Below, piece after piece: positions 9,232-17,607 of a DNA stretch of 64,000 nucleotides. Under the pieces are notes generated by a model, which made no database searches, was not told the origin of the DNA, and saw only the letters and a list, made by a program, of their open reading frames with translations. The first letter of the stretch is position 1, and each line of letters starts with the position of its first letter. The position numbers and the translations under genes were made by a program. The DNA comes from Prolixibacteraceae bacterium (GTDB taxonomy: Bacteria; Bacteroidota; Bacteroidia; Bacteroidales; Prolixibacteraceae): positions 62,001 to 126,000 of the forward strand of contig JALNYZ010000008.1 of NCBI GenBank assembly GCA_023229575.1. The letters run 5' to 3'.

Positions 9232-10103
9232 TACTAATTGACGGAAAAGAGATAGCAACAGTTCTTAAGCAGGAGATTGCTGAGGAGGTTGCGCAAATAG
9301 TGGCTTCCGGGAAGAGCGCCCCCCATCTGGCGGCAATTCTGGTAGGTCACGATGGTGGCAGCGAAACTTATGTGGCAGCCAAAGTGAAAGCCTGCGAGAT
9401 GGTTGGTTTCGGGTCGACACTTATCCGCTTTGAAGATTCAGTTACAGAGGAGGAGTTGTTACAGTGTATCCTGAAATTGAATGAGGAGCCTGAAATTGAT
9501 GGTTTTATTGTTCAGCTTCCGTTGCCCAAGCATATTTCGGAAGAAAAGGTGATAGAGTCCATCGATCCCAAAAAGGATGTGGATGGATTTCATCCGGTGA
9601 ATGTTGGTAGGGTAGTGGCCGGTATGCCAGCCTTTGTCTCGGCTACACCGTTTGGCATTATGGAACTGCTTCGGAGGTACAAGATCGAAACCAAAGGCAA
9701 AAGCTGCGCGGTAATAGGCCGGAGCAATATTGTAGGACGACCGATGAGTATCCTGCTCTCTCAAAAAGGGGTGGATTGCACCGTTACCCTTTGTCACAGC
9801 CGGACCAAAAACCTGAAAGAGATCTGCCTGCAATCGGATATCATCGTTGCAGCCCTCGGAATGCCGGAGTTTTTGACCGGCGATATGGTCAAGGAGGGAG
9901 CCGTTGTGATAGATGTTGGGACCACCCGTGTAGTCTCTGACCAAACCAAATCGGGTTTCAAATTGAAAGGTGATGTGAAATTTGACGAGGTAGCCCCAAA
10001 ATGTTCATACATCACCCCGGTACCTGGTGGGGTTGGTCCGATGACCATTGCGTCACTGCTATATAATACGTTATTGTCCAACAAACATCAGATTTACAAG
10101 TAG
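9228..10103 (+). CDS. folD: Bifunctional methylenetetrahydrofolate dehydrogenase/cyclohydrolase FolD
   Basis: The 291-residue enzyme interconverts 5,10-methylene-, methenyl- and 10-formyl-tetrahydrofolate, supplying one-carbon units for purines and fMet. Visible signatures are the substrate-site YVAAKVKACE with its catalytic Lys, DGFIVQLPLP, the NADP-binding VIGRSNIVGRPMS, and PVPGGVGPMT. Its start codon overlaps the ffh stop (ATGA), so translation is probably coupled. The next gene begins directly after its TAG. Confidence 0.97.
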   Translation: MILIDGKEIATVLKQEIAEEVAQIVASGKSAPHLAAILVGHDGGSETYVAAKVKACEMVGFGSTLIRFEDSVTEEELLQCILKLNEEPEIDGFIVQLPLPKHISEEKVIESIDPKKDVDGFHPVNVGRVVAGMPAFVSATPFGIMELLRRYKIETKGKSCAVIGRSNIVGRPMSILLSQKGVDCTVTLCHSRTKNLKEICLQSDIIVAALGMPEFLTGDMVKEGAVVIDVGTTRVVSDQTKSGFKLKGDVKFDEVAPKCSYITPVPGGVGPMTIASLLYNTLLSNKHQIYK

Positions 10104-10925
10104 ATGAAACGTTTTATTAACCTTAGTGCCTTGAAATTGGCATTGGTTTCAGTGGTTTTTCTTGCTTCCTGTAAAACAGTCCCGCTCACCGGTCGCAAAC
10201 AGTTGAGCCTGGTCAGCGAATCAGAGGTGATGACGATGAGTTTGAGTCAATATGACCTGTTCATCAAATCGAATAAAATTTCACTCAACAAAACTGAAAC
10301 GGATAGGGTGAGGAGAGTGGGGAATAAAATTGCCATTGCGGTTGAGCGCTATTTCAAAGAGAAGAATCTAAGCACCTATCTTGATGGTTATAAATGGGAA
10401 TTTAACCTCATTGATGACAAAACTGTGAATGCCTGGTGTATGCCTGGAGGCAAAGTGGTTGTCTACACCAGTATTCTTCCATTGATCAGGAATGATGCGC
10501 AATTGGCTACTGTTATGAGCCATGAAATCGCGCATGCGGTAGCAAGGCATGGAGGTGAAAGAATGAGTGAGCAACTCGTTGCGCAGGGCGCCGGTATTGC
10601 CTTAACCGTTGCGCTGGCCCAAAAACCGAAGGAGACACAACAATGGGCGATGGCTGCCTTCGGCGTAGGATCCCAAGTTGGAATTCTGTTGCCCTTCTCC
10701 AGAACCCACGAATATGAGGCCGATGAAATGGGGTTGTATTTTATGGCAATGGCCGGATATGATCCATCCCAGAGTATCGATTTTTGGAAAGCGATGGCTG
10801 CGAAAAGCCAATCGAATACCCCAGAGTTTTTAAGCACCCACCCGCTGGATGAAAACAGGATTGCCAGAATTAATGCAAAGTTACCGGAGGCGATGAAGTA
10901 TTATCATCCGACAAAAAGTAAATAA
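10104..10925 (+). CDS. M48 family zinc metallopeptidase, lipoprotein
   Basis: This 273-residue protein has a lipoprotein signal peptide ending in the lipobox LASC. The zinc-binding HEIAH motif starts at His140, and a downstream HEYEAD (about residues 202-207) gives the third ligand. The plan matches the BepA/LoiP-like periplasmic M48 peptidases that act on misassembled outer-membrane proteins, but without their TPR tail. The start codon abuts the folD stop with no gap. A strong terminator follows at 10947-10998, closing a three-gene ffh-folD-M48 unit. Confidence 0.9.
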   Translation: MKRFINLSALKLALVSVVFLASCKTVPLTGRKQLSLVSESEVMTMSLSQYDLFIKSNKISLNKTETDRVRRVGNKIAIAVERYFKEKNLSTYLDGYKWEFNLIDDKTVNAWCMPGGKVVVYTSILPLIRNDAQLATVMSHEIAHAVARHGGERMSEQLVAQGAGIALTVALAQKPKETQQWAMAAFGVGSQVGILLPFSRTHEYEADEMGLYFMAMAGYDPSQSIDFWKAMAAKSQSNTPEFLSTHPLDENRIARINAKLPEAMKYYHPTKSK

Positions 10926-10946
10926 TATTGGAGTTATTAATTTTGG

Positions 10947-10998
10947 GAAAACCCTATGCGATCGTTGAATTGCATGGGGTTTTCTTTTAGTTTTTTCT
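10947..10998 (+). terminator. Rho-independent terminator after the M48 peptidase gene
   Basis: Arms 10947-10959 (GAAAACCCTATGC) and 10972-10984 (GCATGGGGTTTTC) pair over 13 positions with one G-U, around a 12-nt loop, and are followed by a T-rich run to about 10997. Confidence 0.85.
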
Positions 10999-11007
10999 AG
11001 GAATTAG

Positions 11008-11015
11008 TATCTTTG
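11008..11015 (+). promoter_or_regulatory. Probable -7 element (TATCTTTG) for the PIN toxin-antitoxin pair
   Basis: It is an exact TAnnTTTG match lying just after the terminator and 15 nt before the antitoxin ATG, which predicts a very short leader. No good -33 element is visible (TTTTAG near 10985). Confidence 0.45.
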
Positions 11016-11030
11016 TACAAAGTTGAATAT

Positions 11031-11234
11031 ATGGAACAAGCGCAATTGTATTCAAAAATCAGTGTTTTGCCATCAGATATGCAGTCTGAGGTGAATGACT
11101 TTGTAGATTTTCTTCTAAACAAAAGAAAAAAAGATACAAAGGCAAAGAAACCGGTTTTTGGGTGTGCAAAAGGAGAGATTTATATTTCACAAGATTTTGA
11201 TGAACCACTAGAGGATTTCAAAGAATACATGTAA
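11031..11234 (+). CDS. DUF2281-like antitoxin of a PIN-domain toxin-antitoxin pair
   Basis: This 67-residue protein is read from ATG 11031; an in-frame TTG at 11013 overlaps the -7 element. It begins MEQAQLYSKISVLPSDMQ and has FVDFLLNKR, the pattern of DUF2281 proteins often found upstream of PIN toxins. The C-terminal tail (FGCAKGEIYISQDFDEPLEDF) is the usual toxin-wrapping segment. The stop overlaps the toxin start by one base (TAATG), so translation is coupled. It likely neutralises the PIN nuclease and autorepresses; DNA binding is not evident from the sequence. Confidence 0.75.
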   Translation: MEQAQLYSKISVLPSDMQSEVNDFVDFLLNKRKKDTKAKKPVFGCAKGEIYISQDFDEPLEDFKEYM

Positions 11235-11617
11235 TGGATCTCCTGCTTGATACACACGCAATCATTTGGTTTTTAAATGGAGATGCTAATTTGTCTCATA
11301 TGGCAAAGGCAGCCATTGAAGATAACAACAATACCAAAACTGTTAGTATTGCATCAATTTGGGAGATAGGCATAAAGATCAGTCTTGATAAGTTTCGGTT
11401 TGCTAAAGGATTCAAAAAATTCGTGGAGATGATTGATGCGAACGGCTTTGATATACTCCCAATTTCATTTGAACATGCATTGATCGTATCAACCCTGGAA
11501 TTTATTCACAGGGATCCTTTTGACAGACTGCTAATTGCACAGAGTCTAAAAGAAAACCTAACCATTGTTACCAGGGACGAAAACATTAAAAAATATTCAA
11601 TTCATACGATTTGGTAG
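11234..11617 (+). CDS. PIN-domain ribonuclease toxin (VapC-like)
   Basis: The 127-residue product has the PIN acidic residues in the expected order: Asp6 (LLDTHAIIWF), Glu44 (ASIWEIGIK), Asp97 (RDPFDRLLIAQ) and Asp115 (VTRDENI). These bind Mg2+/Mn2+ for RNA cleavage. Length is normal for VapC. It is downstream of and overlaps the DUF2281-type antitoxin by one base. It appears intact, as all four acidic positions are present. Confidence 0.88.
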   Translation: MDLLLDTHAIIWFLNGDANLSHMAKAAIEDNNNTKTVSIASIWEIGIKISLDKFRFAKGFKKFVEMIDANGFDILPISFEHALIVSTLEFIHRDPFDRLLIAQSLKENLTIVTRDENIKKYSIHTIW

Positions 11618-11678
11618 CTCACTGGTCTCCCTATTTTATTCTTTGAAGATCACTCATCCAGCTCTCTTTTTGATTTTA

Positions 11679-11879
11679 ATGAACCAAAGAATCATTATCA
11701 TAATCTGCTTGTTATTGATTAGTCCAGTCAAGATATTTGCAACCATGTAAATGCTTTACAGGCTTATTTACAAAGGAGAAAGGCTTTCCATATTATCAGC
11801 ACCACCGCTAGAACAGCTTTATTTGAATGATACGATTAGACCTAAATTTTTCGGGGAGCGGCAGCAATGCGGATTGTGA
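11679..11879 (+). pseudogene. Decayed secreted-protein gene with in-frame nonsense codons
   Basis: ATG 11679 starts a clear signal peptide (MNQRIIIIICLLLISP, then VKIFA). The same frame hits TAA at 11748-11750, then continues LYRLIYKGERLSILSAPPL and LNDTIRPKFFGERQQCG before TGA at 11877-11879. The text after the stop resembles small secreted Bacteroidota proteins with a PLEQ...RPKF pattern, a family I recall without a name. Further frames to about 11954 are broken. The most likely reading is a gene inactivated by a point stop and later damage. Confidence 0.5.
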
Positions 11880-11987
11880 AATCTTTTTCTAAATGGGATG
11901 TAATCTATCTGCATGGTAAAAAATTATCACCTTGCTGGTCAATCGGGATAAGATTTGGGGAAAAAGCAAATTCAAAAGTGGAATCAA

Positions 11988-12650
11988 ATGAAAAACCTTC
12001 TCCTGTTCTATAAAAGCTCACTATTCCAAACTATTTTTTTGGGAACAGCCTTCTTCATCCTTGTTGCCACATTTGGCGGGTACGGCCAATCTGGAAAATC
12101 CCAAAGAGATGTATTAAGTTTTTACCAAGCGGAAGTCGAGCGTTTGTTGTTACCGGTAAATAATCCTAACCAGAAGTCCGTGGTGGTTGCAGCATTTCTG
12201 GTGCACCCCATGGCTGACCCCGATTATTCTGTTTGCCTGAAAGATAGCGCCCGTCATTATTTCCTGGAATTGAGGTTACTCGACCAAAATCTTTGGAGGG
12301 AAGTGCTAACAGTGTTCATGCAAAAAAGGAAACTACTGGTGTCGTTGGTGCAAAAAAGCGTTTATTCAAAGTCTGTCAGCAAGGGATTTAAAAAGAAGAT
12401 AGTTAAAGCCTTCGAACTGATCAACCCAGGCAGAAAATATCCGCTGAGTTCTCAAAGTGTCGAAATTTATGATGCCACAACATATGAGTTCAGATGGGTT
12501 AAGAAAGGGAAAATGAAGCATATTCCAATTAATTTTACGATCAGGGAAGATTGCTATGAGTCCGGATTAATCAGGGTACTAGACCAGATTTTTGCCGACA
12601 TAAAAAATAACTCATTGAAAGGGACGGGGTACTTTGACCAGTTCAAATGA
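11988..12650 (+). CDS. Hypothetical secreted or membrane-anchored protein
   Basis: I do not recognise a family. From ATG 11988 it is 220 residues; the open frame extends to a TTG at 11955, but the Met at 11988 directly precedes a hydrophobic segment (TIFLGTAFFILVATFGGYGQ) that looks like a long signal peptide or anchor. The remainder is mixed alpha/beta with an Arg/Lys-rich middle and no recognisable catalytic motif. It sits in an accessory patch between a pseudogene and hipB. Confidence 0.45.
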   Translation: MKNLLLFYKSSLFQTIFLGTAFFILVATFGGYGQSGKSQRDVLSFYQAEVERLLLPVNNPNQKSVVVAAFLVHPMADPDYSVCLKDSARHYFLELRLLDQNLWREVLTVFMQKRKLLVSLVQKSVYSKSVSKGFKKKIVKAFELINPGRKYPLSSQSVEIYDATTYEFRWVKKGKMKHIPINFTIREDCYESGLIRVLDQIFADIKNNSLKGTGYFDQFK

Positions 12651-12740
12651 TTCGGCCAGGTTTAATCCGGGCTCAAAAATTTAGTTACAAATCGGGTTGC
12701 TATAGGGTCAGGTAAAATATTGAGCCCCAAAATTAAAAAA

Positions 12741-12797
12741 TATTTGAAGATAATATATTAGCTAAATTTAATATTTTTGACTATATTTGGATAATAT
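12741..12797 (+). promoter_or_regulatory. hipB promoter with direct repeats (candidate HipB operator)
   Basis: Two near-identical AT-rich repeats, TATTTGAAGATAATAT (12741-12756) and TATTTGGATAATAT (12784-12797), differ by a 2-nt insertion. The second overlaps a TATATTTG -7 element at 12782-12789, upstream of the hipB ATG at 12812. Operators overlapping the promoter are usual for autoregulated HipB-type genes. The operator role is inferred. Confidence 0.4.
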
Positions 12798-12811
12798 TTT
12801 AACCAAATTAA

Positions 12812-13084
12812 ATGTATTCTTTAGAAACAACTCCGCTGGAGGTCAGTAAAGCTTTGGCTGAAAAACATCGCACTTTGCGAAAACAGCTGAAAATGTCGCA
12901 GGAAGAGATGGCTGAGCGTTCGGGCGTATCCCTGGGTAGCTTAAAACGATTTGAAAACACCGGAAAAATTTCGCTGGATTCGCTTCTAAAACTAATGCAC
13001 CTTTTAGGCCGGTTAAAAGAATTTAACAATATCCTGCTTCCAATGGAAAATCTTGATCACATTAAGAAACTATTTACAGAATAG
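12812..13084 (+). CDS. hipB: HipB-like helix-turn-helix (XRE) antitoxin/repressor
   Basis: The 90-residue protein has an XRE helix-turn-helix at about residues 20-60 (LRKQLKMSQEEMAERSGVS, then GSLKRFENTGKIS), the form found in HipB proteins of Bacteroidota HipAB/HipBST systems. It should bind its own promoter and antagonise a HipA-type Ser/Thr kinase. The adjacent kinase gene is a truncated remnant, so this is now effectively an orphan regulator. Confidence 0.8.
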   Translation: MYSLETTPLEVSKALAEKHRTLRKQLKMSQEEMAERSGVSLGSLKRFENTGKISLDSLLKLMHLLGRLKEFNNILLPMENLDHIKKLFTE

Positions 13085-13087
13085 GTA

Positions 13088-13660
13088 ATGGCTGGTATTG
13101 AAATGAGTGAATGCCGCCTTTTTGAAGGAAAATCAGGACAGGTTTATTTTGGAACAAAGCGGTTTGACCGAAAAGCAGATAAACGCCTGCATACACATAC
13201 TGCCTCCGGCTTAATGCACGACAATTTCAGGATGAGTACAATGGATTACGGGCATCTGATGGATTGTGCTTTTCGACTGGAAAAGCATGTAAAAGCATAC
13301 AAAAAAATATTTCGGTTGGCAGCATTCAATGTCTATTCGCATAACCGGGACGACCACAGCAAGAATTTCTCCTTTTTGATGAATGCCAAAGGGGAATGGC
13401 AATTTGCCCCGGCCTACGATCTGACCTTTTCGTATTCCGGCTATGGGTTTCACAGTACCACGATAGCCGGAGAGAGCAGAAACCCGGGACGAAAAGAACT
13501 GATAAAGCTAGCCACGCATTTCGGGTTGAAAAATGCAGGTTCCATCATCGAACAGGTTCATGATGCCATTAACCAGTGGGGGGCAATTGCTAGTGAACGG
13601 GATATGACCAGGAAAACAAGGAATATGATTCAATCTGCAATGGAAAAGATTAGGGACTAA
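13088..13660 (+). pseudogene. Truncated hipA (C-terminal kinase part only)
   Basis: The 190-residue open frame matches only the C-terminal part of HipA/HipT kinases (normally ~310-440 residues): AGIEMSECRLFE, KRFDRKADKRLH, the catalytic-loop region YSHNRDDHSKNFSFL and the metal-binding APAYDLTFS. The N-terminal subdomain, ATP-binding loop and front of the kinase lobe are missing. The frame is continuous with hipB apart from a TAG and one Val codon, as if a deletion fused the end of hipB's spacer to the middle of hipA. Function as a kinase is unlikely. Confidence 0.75.
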
Positions 13661-13694
13661 CGAAATTACATTTCAGCGATACAGATCAAATTTC

Positions 13695-14576
13695 TTATAT
13701 CAGCTTTTTCGTCTTCTCCGCCAACGATTTATAAAGTTTCTCACTGACCGGTACCAGCGGTAACCGGACTATATTTTCACACAGTCCGGCAGAGTGCATG
13801 GCTGCCTTAACTCCGGGCGGGTTTCCTTCGGCAAAGAGATCTTCGACCAGCGACTGCATCTCCAATTGAATGGCTGCGGCATTCGTGTAATCTCCGTTTA
13901 GGGCATAATGGGTCATGGCAGAAACCAATCTGGGAGCCAGGTTGGCTGCCACCGAGATCACTCCCTCGCCACCAAGTGAAGTTGTCGGTACGATCAGGCT
14001 ATCATCGCCAGTTATCACACTAAATTTGTCGGGTTTTCCCTTTAATATCTTGATAATCTCGCCGAAATTCCCGGATGCTTCTTTGGTGCCGACGATGTTT
14101 ATCGCGTCGTGGGCCAGTCGCAATGTGGTTTCGGCGCTCATGCTGGTACTTGTCCTTCCGGGTACGTTATAAAGGACAACCGGAAGCGGGCACGCAGCTG
14201 AAATGGCCATGAAATGTTGGTAGATTCCCTCCTGGGATGGTTTGTTGTAGTAAGGGACGACAGATAAAATTCCATCCGCTTTTTGTAAATTGAGCGTTTT
14301 CAACTGATCGATCACATCGGAGGTACTGTTGCCGCCAACGCCAACCATGACCGGAATTTTACCGGCAGTTCTGGCAATGACAAAGTCGATCAGGGACTGT
14401 TTTTCCGCATGCGACAAAGTAGCGGTTTCGGCTGTTGTTCCAAGAACCACAAGATAATCCATGTGATTTTCAATTTGTGCATCGACCAGTTTACCCAAAC
14501 TGGTGTAATCTATCTGAAGATCACTGAGAAACGGGGTGATGAGTGCCACACCGGCACCGTGAAATACTTTGTTCAT
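13695..14576 (-). CDS. dapA: 4-hydroxy-tetrahydrodipicolinate synthase DapA
   Basis: The 293-residue class I aldolase-like enzyme condenses pyruvate with aspartate semialdehyde in the lysine/diaminopimelate pathway. Signatures are GTTAETATLS, VPYYNKPSQEG, YNVPGRTS with the catalytic Tyr, and GTKEASGNFGEI with the Schiff-base Lys. The start is 4 nt beyond the stop of the upstream DUF6913 gene. It is the last gene of the ligA-DUF6913-dapA run and converges on the hipA remnant. Length is normal. Confidence 0.97.
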   Translation of the reverse strand: MNKVFHGAGVALITPFLSDLQIDYTSLGKLVDAQIENHMDYLVVLGTTAETATLSHAEKQSLIDFVIARTAGKIPVMVGVGGNSTSDVIDQLKTLNLQKADGILSVVPYYNKPSQEGIYQHFMAISAACPLPVVLYNVPGRTSTSMSAETTLRLAHDAINIVGTKEASGNFGEIIKILKGKPDKFSVITGDDSLIVPTTSLGGEGVISVAANLAPRLVSAMTHYALNGDYTNAAAIQLEMQSLVEDLFAEGNPPGVKAAMHSAGLCENIVRLPLVPVSEKLYKSLAEKTKKLI

Positions 14577-14580
14577 TTTT

Positions 14581-15123
14581 TTAGTTGTTCTCGTTCAATT
14601 TTTCAAGATAATGTACAATCTGCTCCATTAAAAAACTGCATCTTGGATTGGCCGTGACGTCGATCTCAAGGTCGTACATATTCGGTTCCAGTCCTTTCCA
14701 TCCCACTTTGAACCTGGCCACCGAGTATATCAAAAGATATTGTAAGGCAATACTTTTGGCCAGGGACAGATCGATAAGAATATCAAATTCCTGCTGTACA
14801 AACTGCAGCCCCTCACCACTTTTGGGTCGGCCAAAGAAGCTGACATTGCTGCTGTTCATAAACCAGGAGTTGGAAACGGTCGACAAGGTCTCTTTCTCTC
14901 TTTTCGAGTTGATGTAGGCGATGCCAAACGATTTGATGTCTCTCTCCGTCAAAATTTTTCGAAGCGACTCATAAGTCTCTATACTCTCCTCGTCTGCAGG
15001 ATTCCAAAGGATTCCAATCGATTTAGCCTCGGGAAGGGTGATTATTGTTACCGTCCTGAGTTGTCTCTTGTAAGCCTGAAACAATCTTTTTTTGATGTAA
15101 GAATTGAATATTCTTCTACACAT
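14581..15123 (-). CDS. DUF6913 family protein, cytoplasmic
   Basis: This 180-residue protein has no signal peptide and no membrane segment. Motifs visible are IGILWNPADEESIETYE near residue 55 and FDILIDLSLAKSIALQYLL near residue 112, consistent with the DUF6913 family seen beside dapA in Bacteroidota. No catalytic residues are known to me. Tight spacing to dapA (4 nt) and proximity to ligA suggest one transcript. Confidence 0.75.
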   Translation of the reverse strand: MCRRIFNSYIKKRLFQAYKRQLRTVTIITLPEAKSIGILWNPADEESIETYESLRKILTERDIKSFGIAYINSKREKETLSTVSNSWFMNSSNVSFFGRPKSGEGLQFVQQEFDILIDLSLAKSIALQYLLIYSVARFKVGWKGLEPNMYDLEIDVTANPRCSFLMEQIVHYLEKLNENN

Positions 15124-15192
15124 GGCGACAAAGTTATGTATTCGAACTAAAAATCTATGCTGTTTTATACTCAGGAATTTCTATTGTAACTT

Positions 15193-17208
15193 TCAATCTG
15201 TAAGTGAACGGTAGCTTTCTTCAGAAATGACCGGAATTTTGAGTTGGGTGGCTTTTTCTAATTTTGATGGTCCAATATTTTCACCTGCAATTAGATAGCT
15301 TGTTTTTGCGGAAATTGAAGAGACGTTTTTTCCGCCGTGCAATTCAATGTCAGCTTTCAATTCGTCACGAGAATAATTTTTAAAAGTTCCGGAAATGACA
15401 AACGACAATCCTATCAATTTCTCGGAGGATCCTTCCAATTGGATGATTTCTGACTCCAATTTTAGCGGGACAATTTTCAATCTTTCAACTAATTGGAGGT
15501 GCTGCTCTTTGGAAAACCAGTCGATGATACTTTCCGCTATTTTCACCCCAATTTCATCCACGGAGGTGAGGGTGGTCAGATCGGCCTGTTTCAGTAAATC
15601 AATGGATTTTATGCTTCGTGCAAGCTTTTTGGCGACTGTTTCACCCACATACCTGATACCCAGTGCAAAAAGTACCCGTTCAAAGGGGATTTCTGTCGAA
15701 GCTTTCAGTCCATCGAGGATCCTGTCGGCCGATTTGTCTCCCATGCGGTCGAGCGTAACCAATTGCTCTTTTTTCAGATCGTAGAGATCGGCCACATTGC
15801 GTACCAGCCCTTGTTGGTATAGCAGGTCAATGGTTTCGCTGCCGAGACCATCCACATTCATCGCCTTGCGGCTGATAAAATGTTCAATCTTGCCTTTGAT
15901 GAGCGGTGGACAGCCATCTTCGTTTGGACAGTACCAGGCCGCTTCACCCTCTTCCCTGACCAGCGGGGTTCCGCATTCCGGACAGTCGTGAATAAACTGG
16001 ACTGATGCACTTGCCGGATCCCTCAGTAAGGTATCGACCCCAACTATTTTAGGAATGATTTCACCCCCTTTTTCCACAAAAACTATGTCATTTGCATGCA
16101 GATCCAGACTTTCGATCACATCGGCGTTGTGCAGCGATGCCCTTTTAACCACGGTCCCGCCCAACTGTACCGGTTCGAGGTTGGCAACGGGAGTAACGGC
16201 CCCGGTTCTCCCTACCTGAAAATCGACACTCAGCAATTTTGTTGCCACCCGCTCGGCCTTAAATTTATAAGCGATGGCCCATCTTGGGCTTTTGGCAGTG
16301 TATCCCAACTCTTCCTGAACCCGTTTGGAGTTTACCTTGATGACCACGCCATCTGTTGCAAAAGGAAGTTCGTCCCTTTTCTTATCCCAAACCGAAAGAT
16401 ACCGGAGAATTTCCGCAGCATCCCTGCATTTTTGCGCATGGGCCGAGATTTGGAATCCCCAGTCGGAAGCCTGTTGCAACAGTTCAAAATGACCATCCTC
16501 CTGTAGGTTTTCACCCAGGATATAGTAGAAATAGGCATCCAGCTTTCTGGAGGCCACGATTGAGGAATTTTGCATTTTCAGGGTACCGGAAGCCGCATTT
16601 CTGGGATTGGCAAAGAGCTGTTCGCCCTGTTCGGCGCGTTCGCGGTTTAGCGCATCAAAAACAGCAAATGGCATCACAATTTCTCCCCTGATCTCAAACT
16701 GTGCGGGATAATTACCATGAAGTTTCAGCGGGATGGTACGAATTGTTCTGACATTGGCCGTGACATCGTCACCCTTCTCACCGTCGCCGCGAGTGACAGC
16801 CCTCAGGAGTTCTCCATCCTGGTAAGTTAGACTGATGGAGGTGCCGTCCAGTTTGAGTTCGCATACATAATCGGGCGTTTCTCCCGAGAATTTCTCCACC
16901 CGTTGCACAAACTCGCTGACCTCCGTGTCGGAATAGCTGTTGGAGAGCGAAAGCATGGGATATTGGTGTACCACCTGCTGAAACTCACGGGAGATATCAC
17001 TTCCAACGCGCTGGGTAGGGGAGTTAGGGTCGGCAAACTGGGGAAACTTACTTTCGAGCGCAAGAAGATCGCCCATCAGCATGTCGAACTCAAAATCAGA
17101 GATGACCGGCTGATTGAGTTTGTAATAATTAATGTTGTGCTGCTCAATATCCTGGCGCAGTTTTACAATTCTTTTTTTTACTTCTTCGGGCAACATAGAG
17201 GGGTACAT
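15193..17208 (-). CDS. ligA: NAD+-dependent DNA ligase LigA
   Basis: The 671-residue enzyme seals nicks in replication and repair using NAD+. Domains in order are Ia and the adenylation domain with the KLDG motif (Lys119), an OB fold around residues 320-400, a four-Cys zinc finger (CPECGTPL and CPNEDGCPP), helix-hairpin-helix repeats around residues 450-580 and a C-terminal BRCT domain (GLSFVISGTF onward). The first Met is used; Met5 (MLPEEV) is an equally possible start. Length matches the family. Confidence 0.98.
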   Translation of the reverse strand: MYPSMLPEEVKKRIVKLRQDIEQHNINYYKLNQPVISDFEFDMLMGDLLALESKFPQFADPNSPTQRVGSDISREFQQVVHQYPMLSLSNSYSDTEVSEFVQRVEKFSGETPDYVCELKLDGTSISLTYQDGELLRAVTRGDGEKGDDVTANVRTIRTIPLKLHGNYPAQFEIRGEIVMPFAVFDALNRERAEQGEQLFANPRNAASGTLKMQNSSIVASRKLDAYFYYILGENLQEDGHFELLQQASDWGFQISAHAQKCRDAAEILRYLSVWDKKRDELPFATDGVVIKVNSKRVQEELGYTAKSPRWAIAYKFKAERVATKLLSVDFQVGRTGAVTPVANLEPVQLGGTVVKRASLHNADVIESLDLHANDIVFVEKGGEIIPKIVGVDTLLRDPASASVQFIHDCPECGTPLVREEGEAAWYCPNEDGCPPLIKGKIEHFISRKAMNVDGLGSETIDLLYQQGLVRNVADLYDLKKEQLVTLDRMGDKSADRILDGLKASTEIPFERVLFALGIRYVGETVAKKLARSIKSIDLLKQADLTTLTSVDEIGVKIAESIIDWFSKEQHLQLVERLKIVPLKLESEIIQLEGSSEKLIGLSFVISGTFKNYSRDELKADIELHGGKNVSSISAKTSYLIAGENIGPSKLEKATQLKIPVISEESYRSLTD

Positions 17209-17297
17209 TCAAGTGGTTTAAAAGTATAAAAAAGGAAGCAATCTTTTCCCTATTCACATTTTGTTGATAACATATTCCAAATTAATCCTGCTTCCGA

Positions 17298-17330
17298 TTT
17301 GGAATTGTAAACTCTAAAATTGTACTTTTG
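17298..17330 (+). promoter_or_regulatory. Promoter of the cobalamin riboswitch / DUF4465 transcript
   Basis: A -33 TTTG at 17298-17301 and a -7 TACTTTTG at 17323-17330 are separated by 21 nt, an almost ideal Bacteroidota housekeeping promoter. Transcription would start near 17337, exactly at the 5' edge of the riboswitch. Confidence 0.7.
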
Positions 17331-17337
17331 TGCTGAA

Positions 17338-17515
17338 ACTAGGTTTCATTCCTCTCTTTTCCGATGGGGTGAATCAAAAAGGGAATCCGGTGCAATTCCG
17401 GAGCTGTACCCGCAGCTGTAAGCCCACTCAAAAGGTTTCTGAATCAAAGCCACTGTCCCGACAAGTCGGAACGGGAAGGCGCAGAAAACCGGGCGAGCCA
17501 GAAGACCTGCCAGTT
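17338..17515 (+). promoter_or_regulatory. Cobalamin (B12) riboswitch
   Basis: The conserved core is present in order: GGGAATCCGGTGCAATTCCGG, GCTGTACCCGCAGCTGTAAGC, the B12 box GCCACTG at 17449-17455, GGGAAGGCGC, and GAGCCAGAAGACCTGCC near 17495-17511. Downstream, arms TTCGCT (17528-17533) and AGCGAA (17546-17551) form a hairpin before a T-rich run, a plausible expression platform. It lies between a good promoter and the DUF4465 lipoprotein gene, which it should repress when adenosylcobalamin is plentiful. Confidence 0.92.
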
Positions 17516-17607
17516 TCAACTATATTTTTCGCTATCGGGACGAACAGCGAAGGGTTTTGTGCAAATTTTTTCAATGTGTTAATATTTAATTAGTTAAACT
17601 TTCTGTT

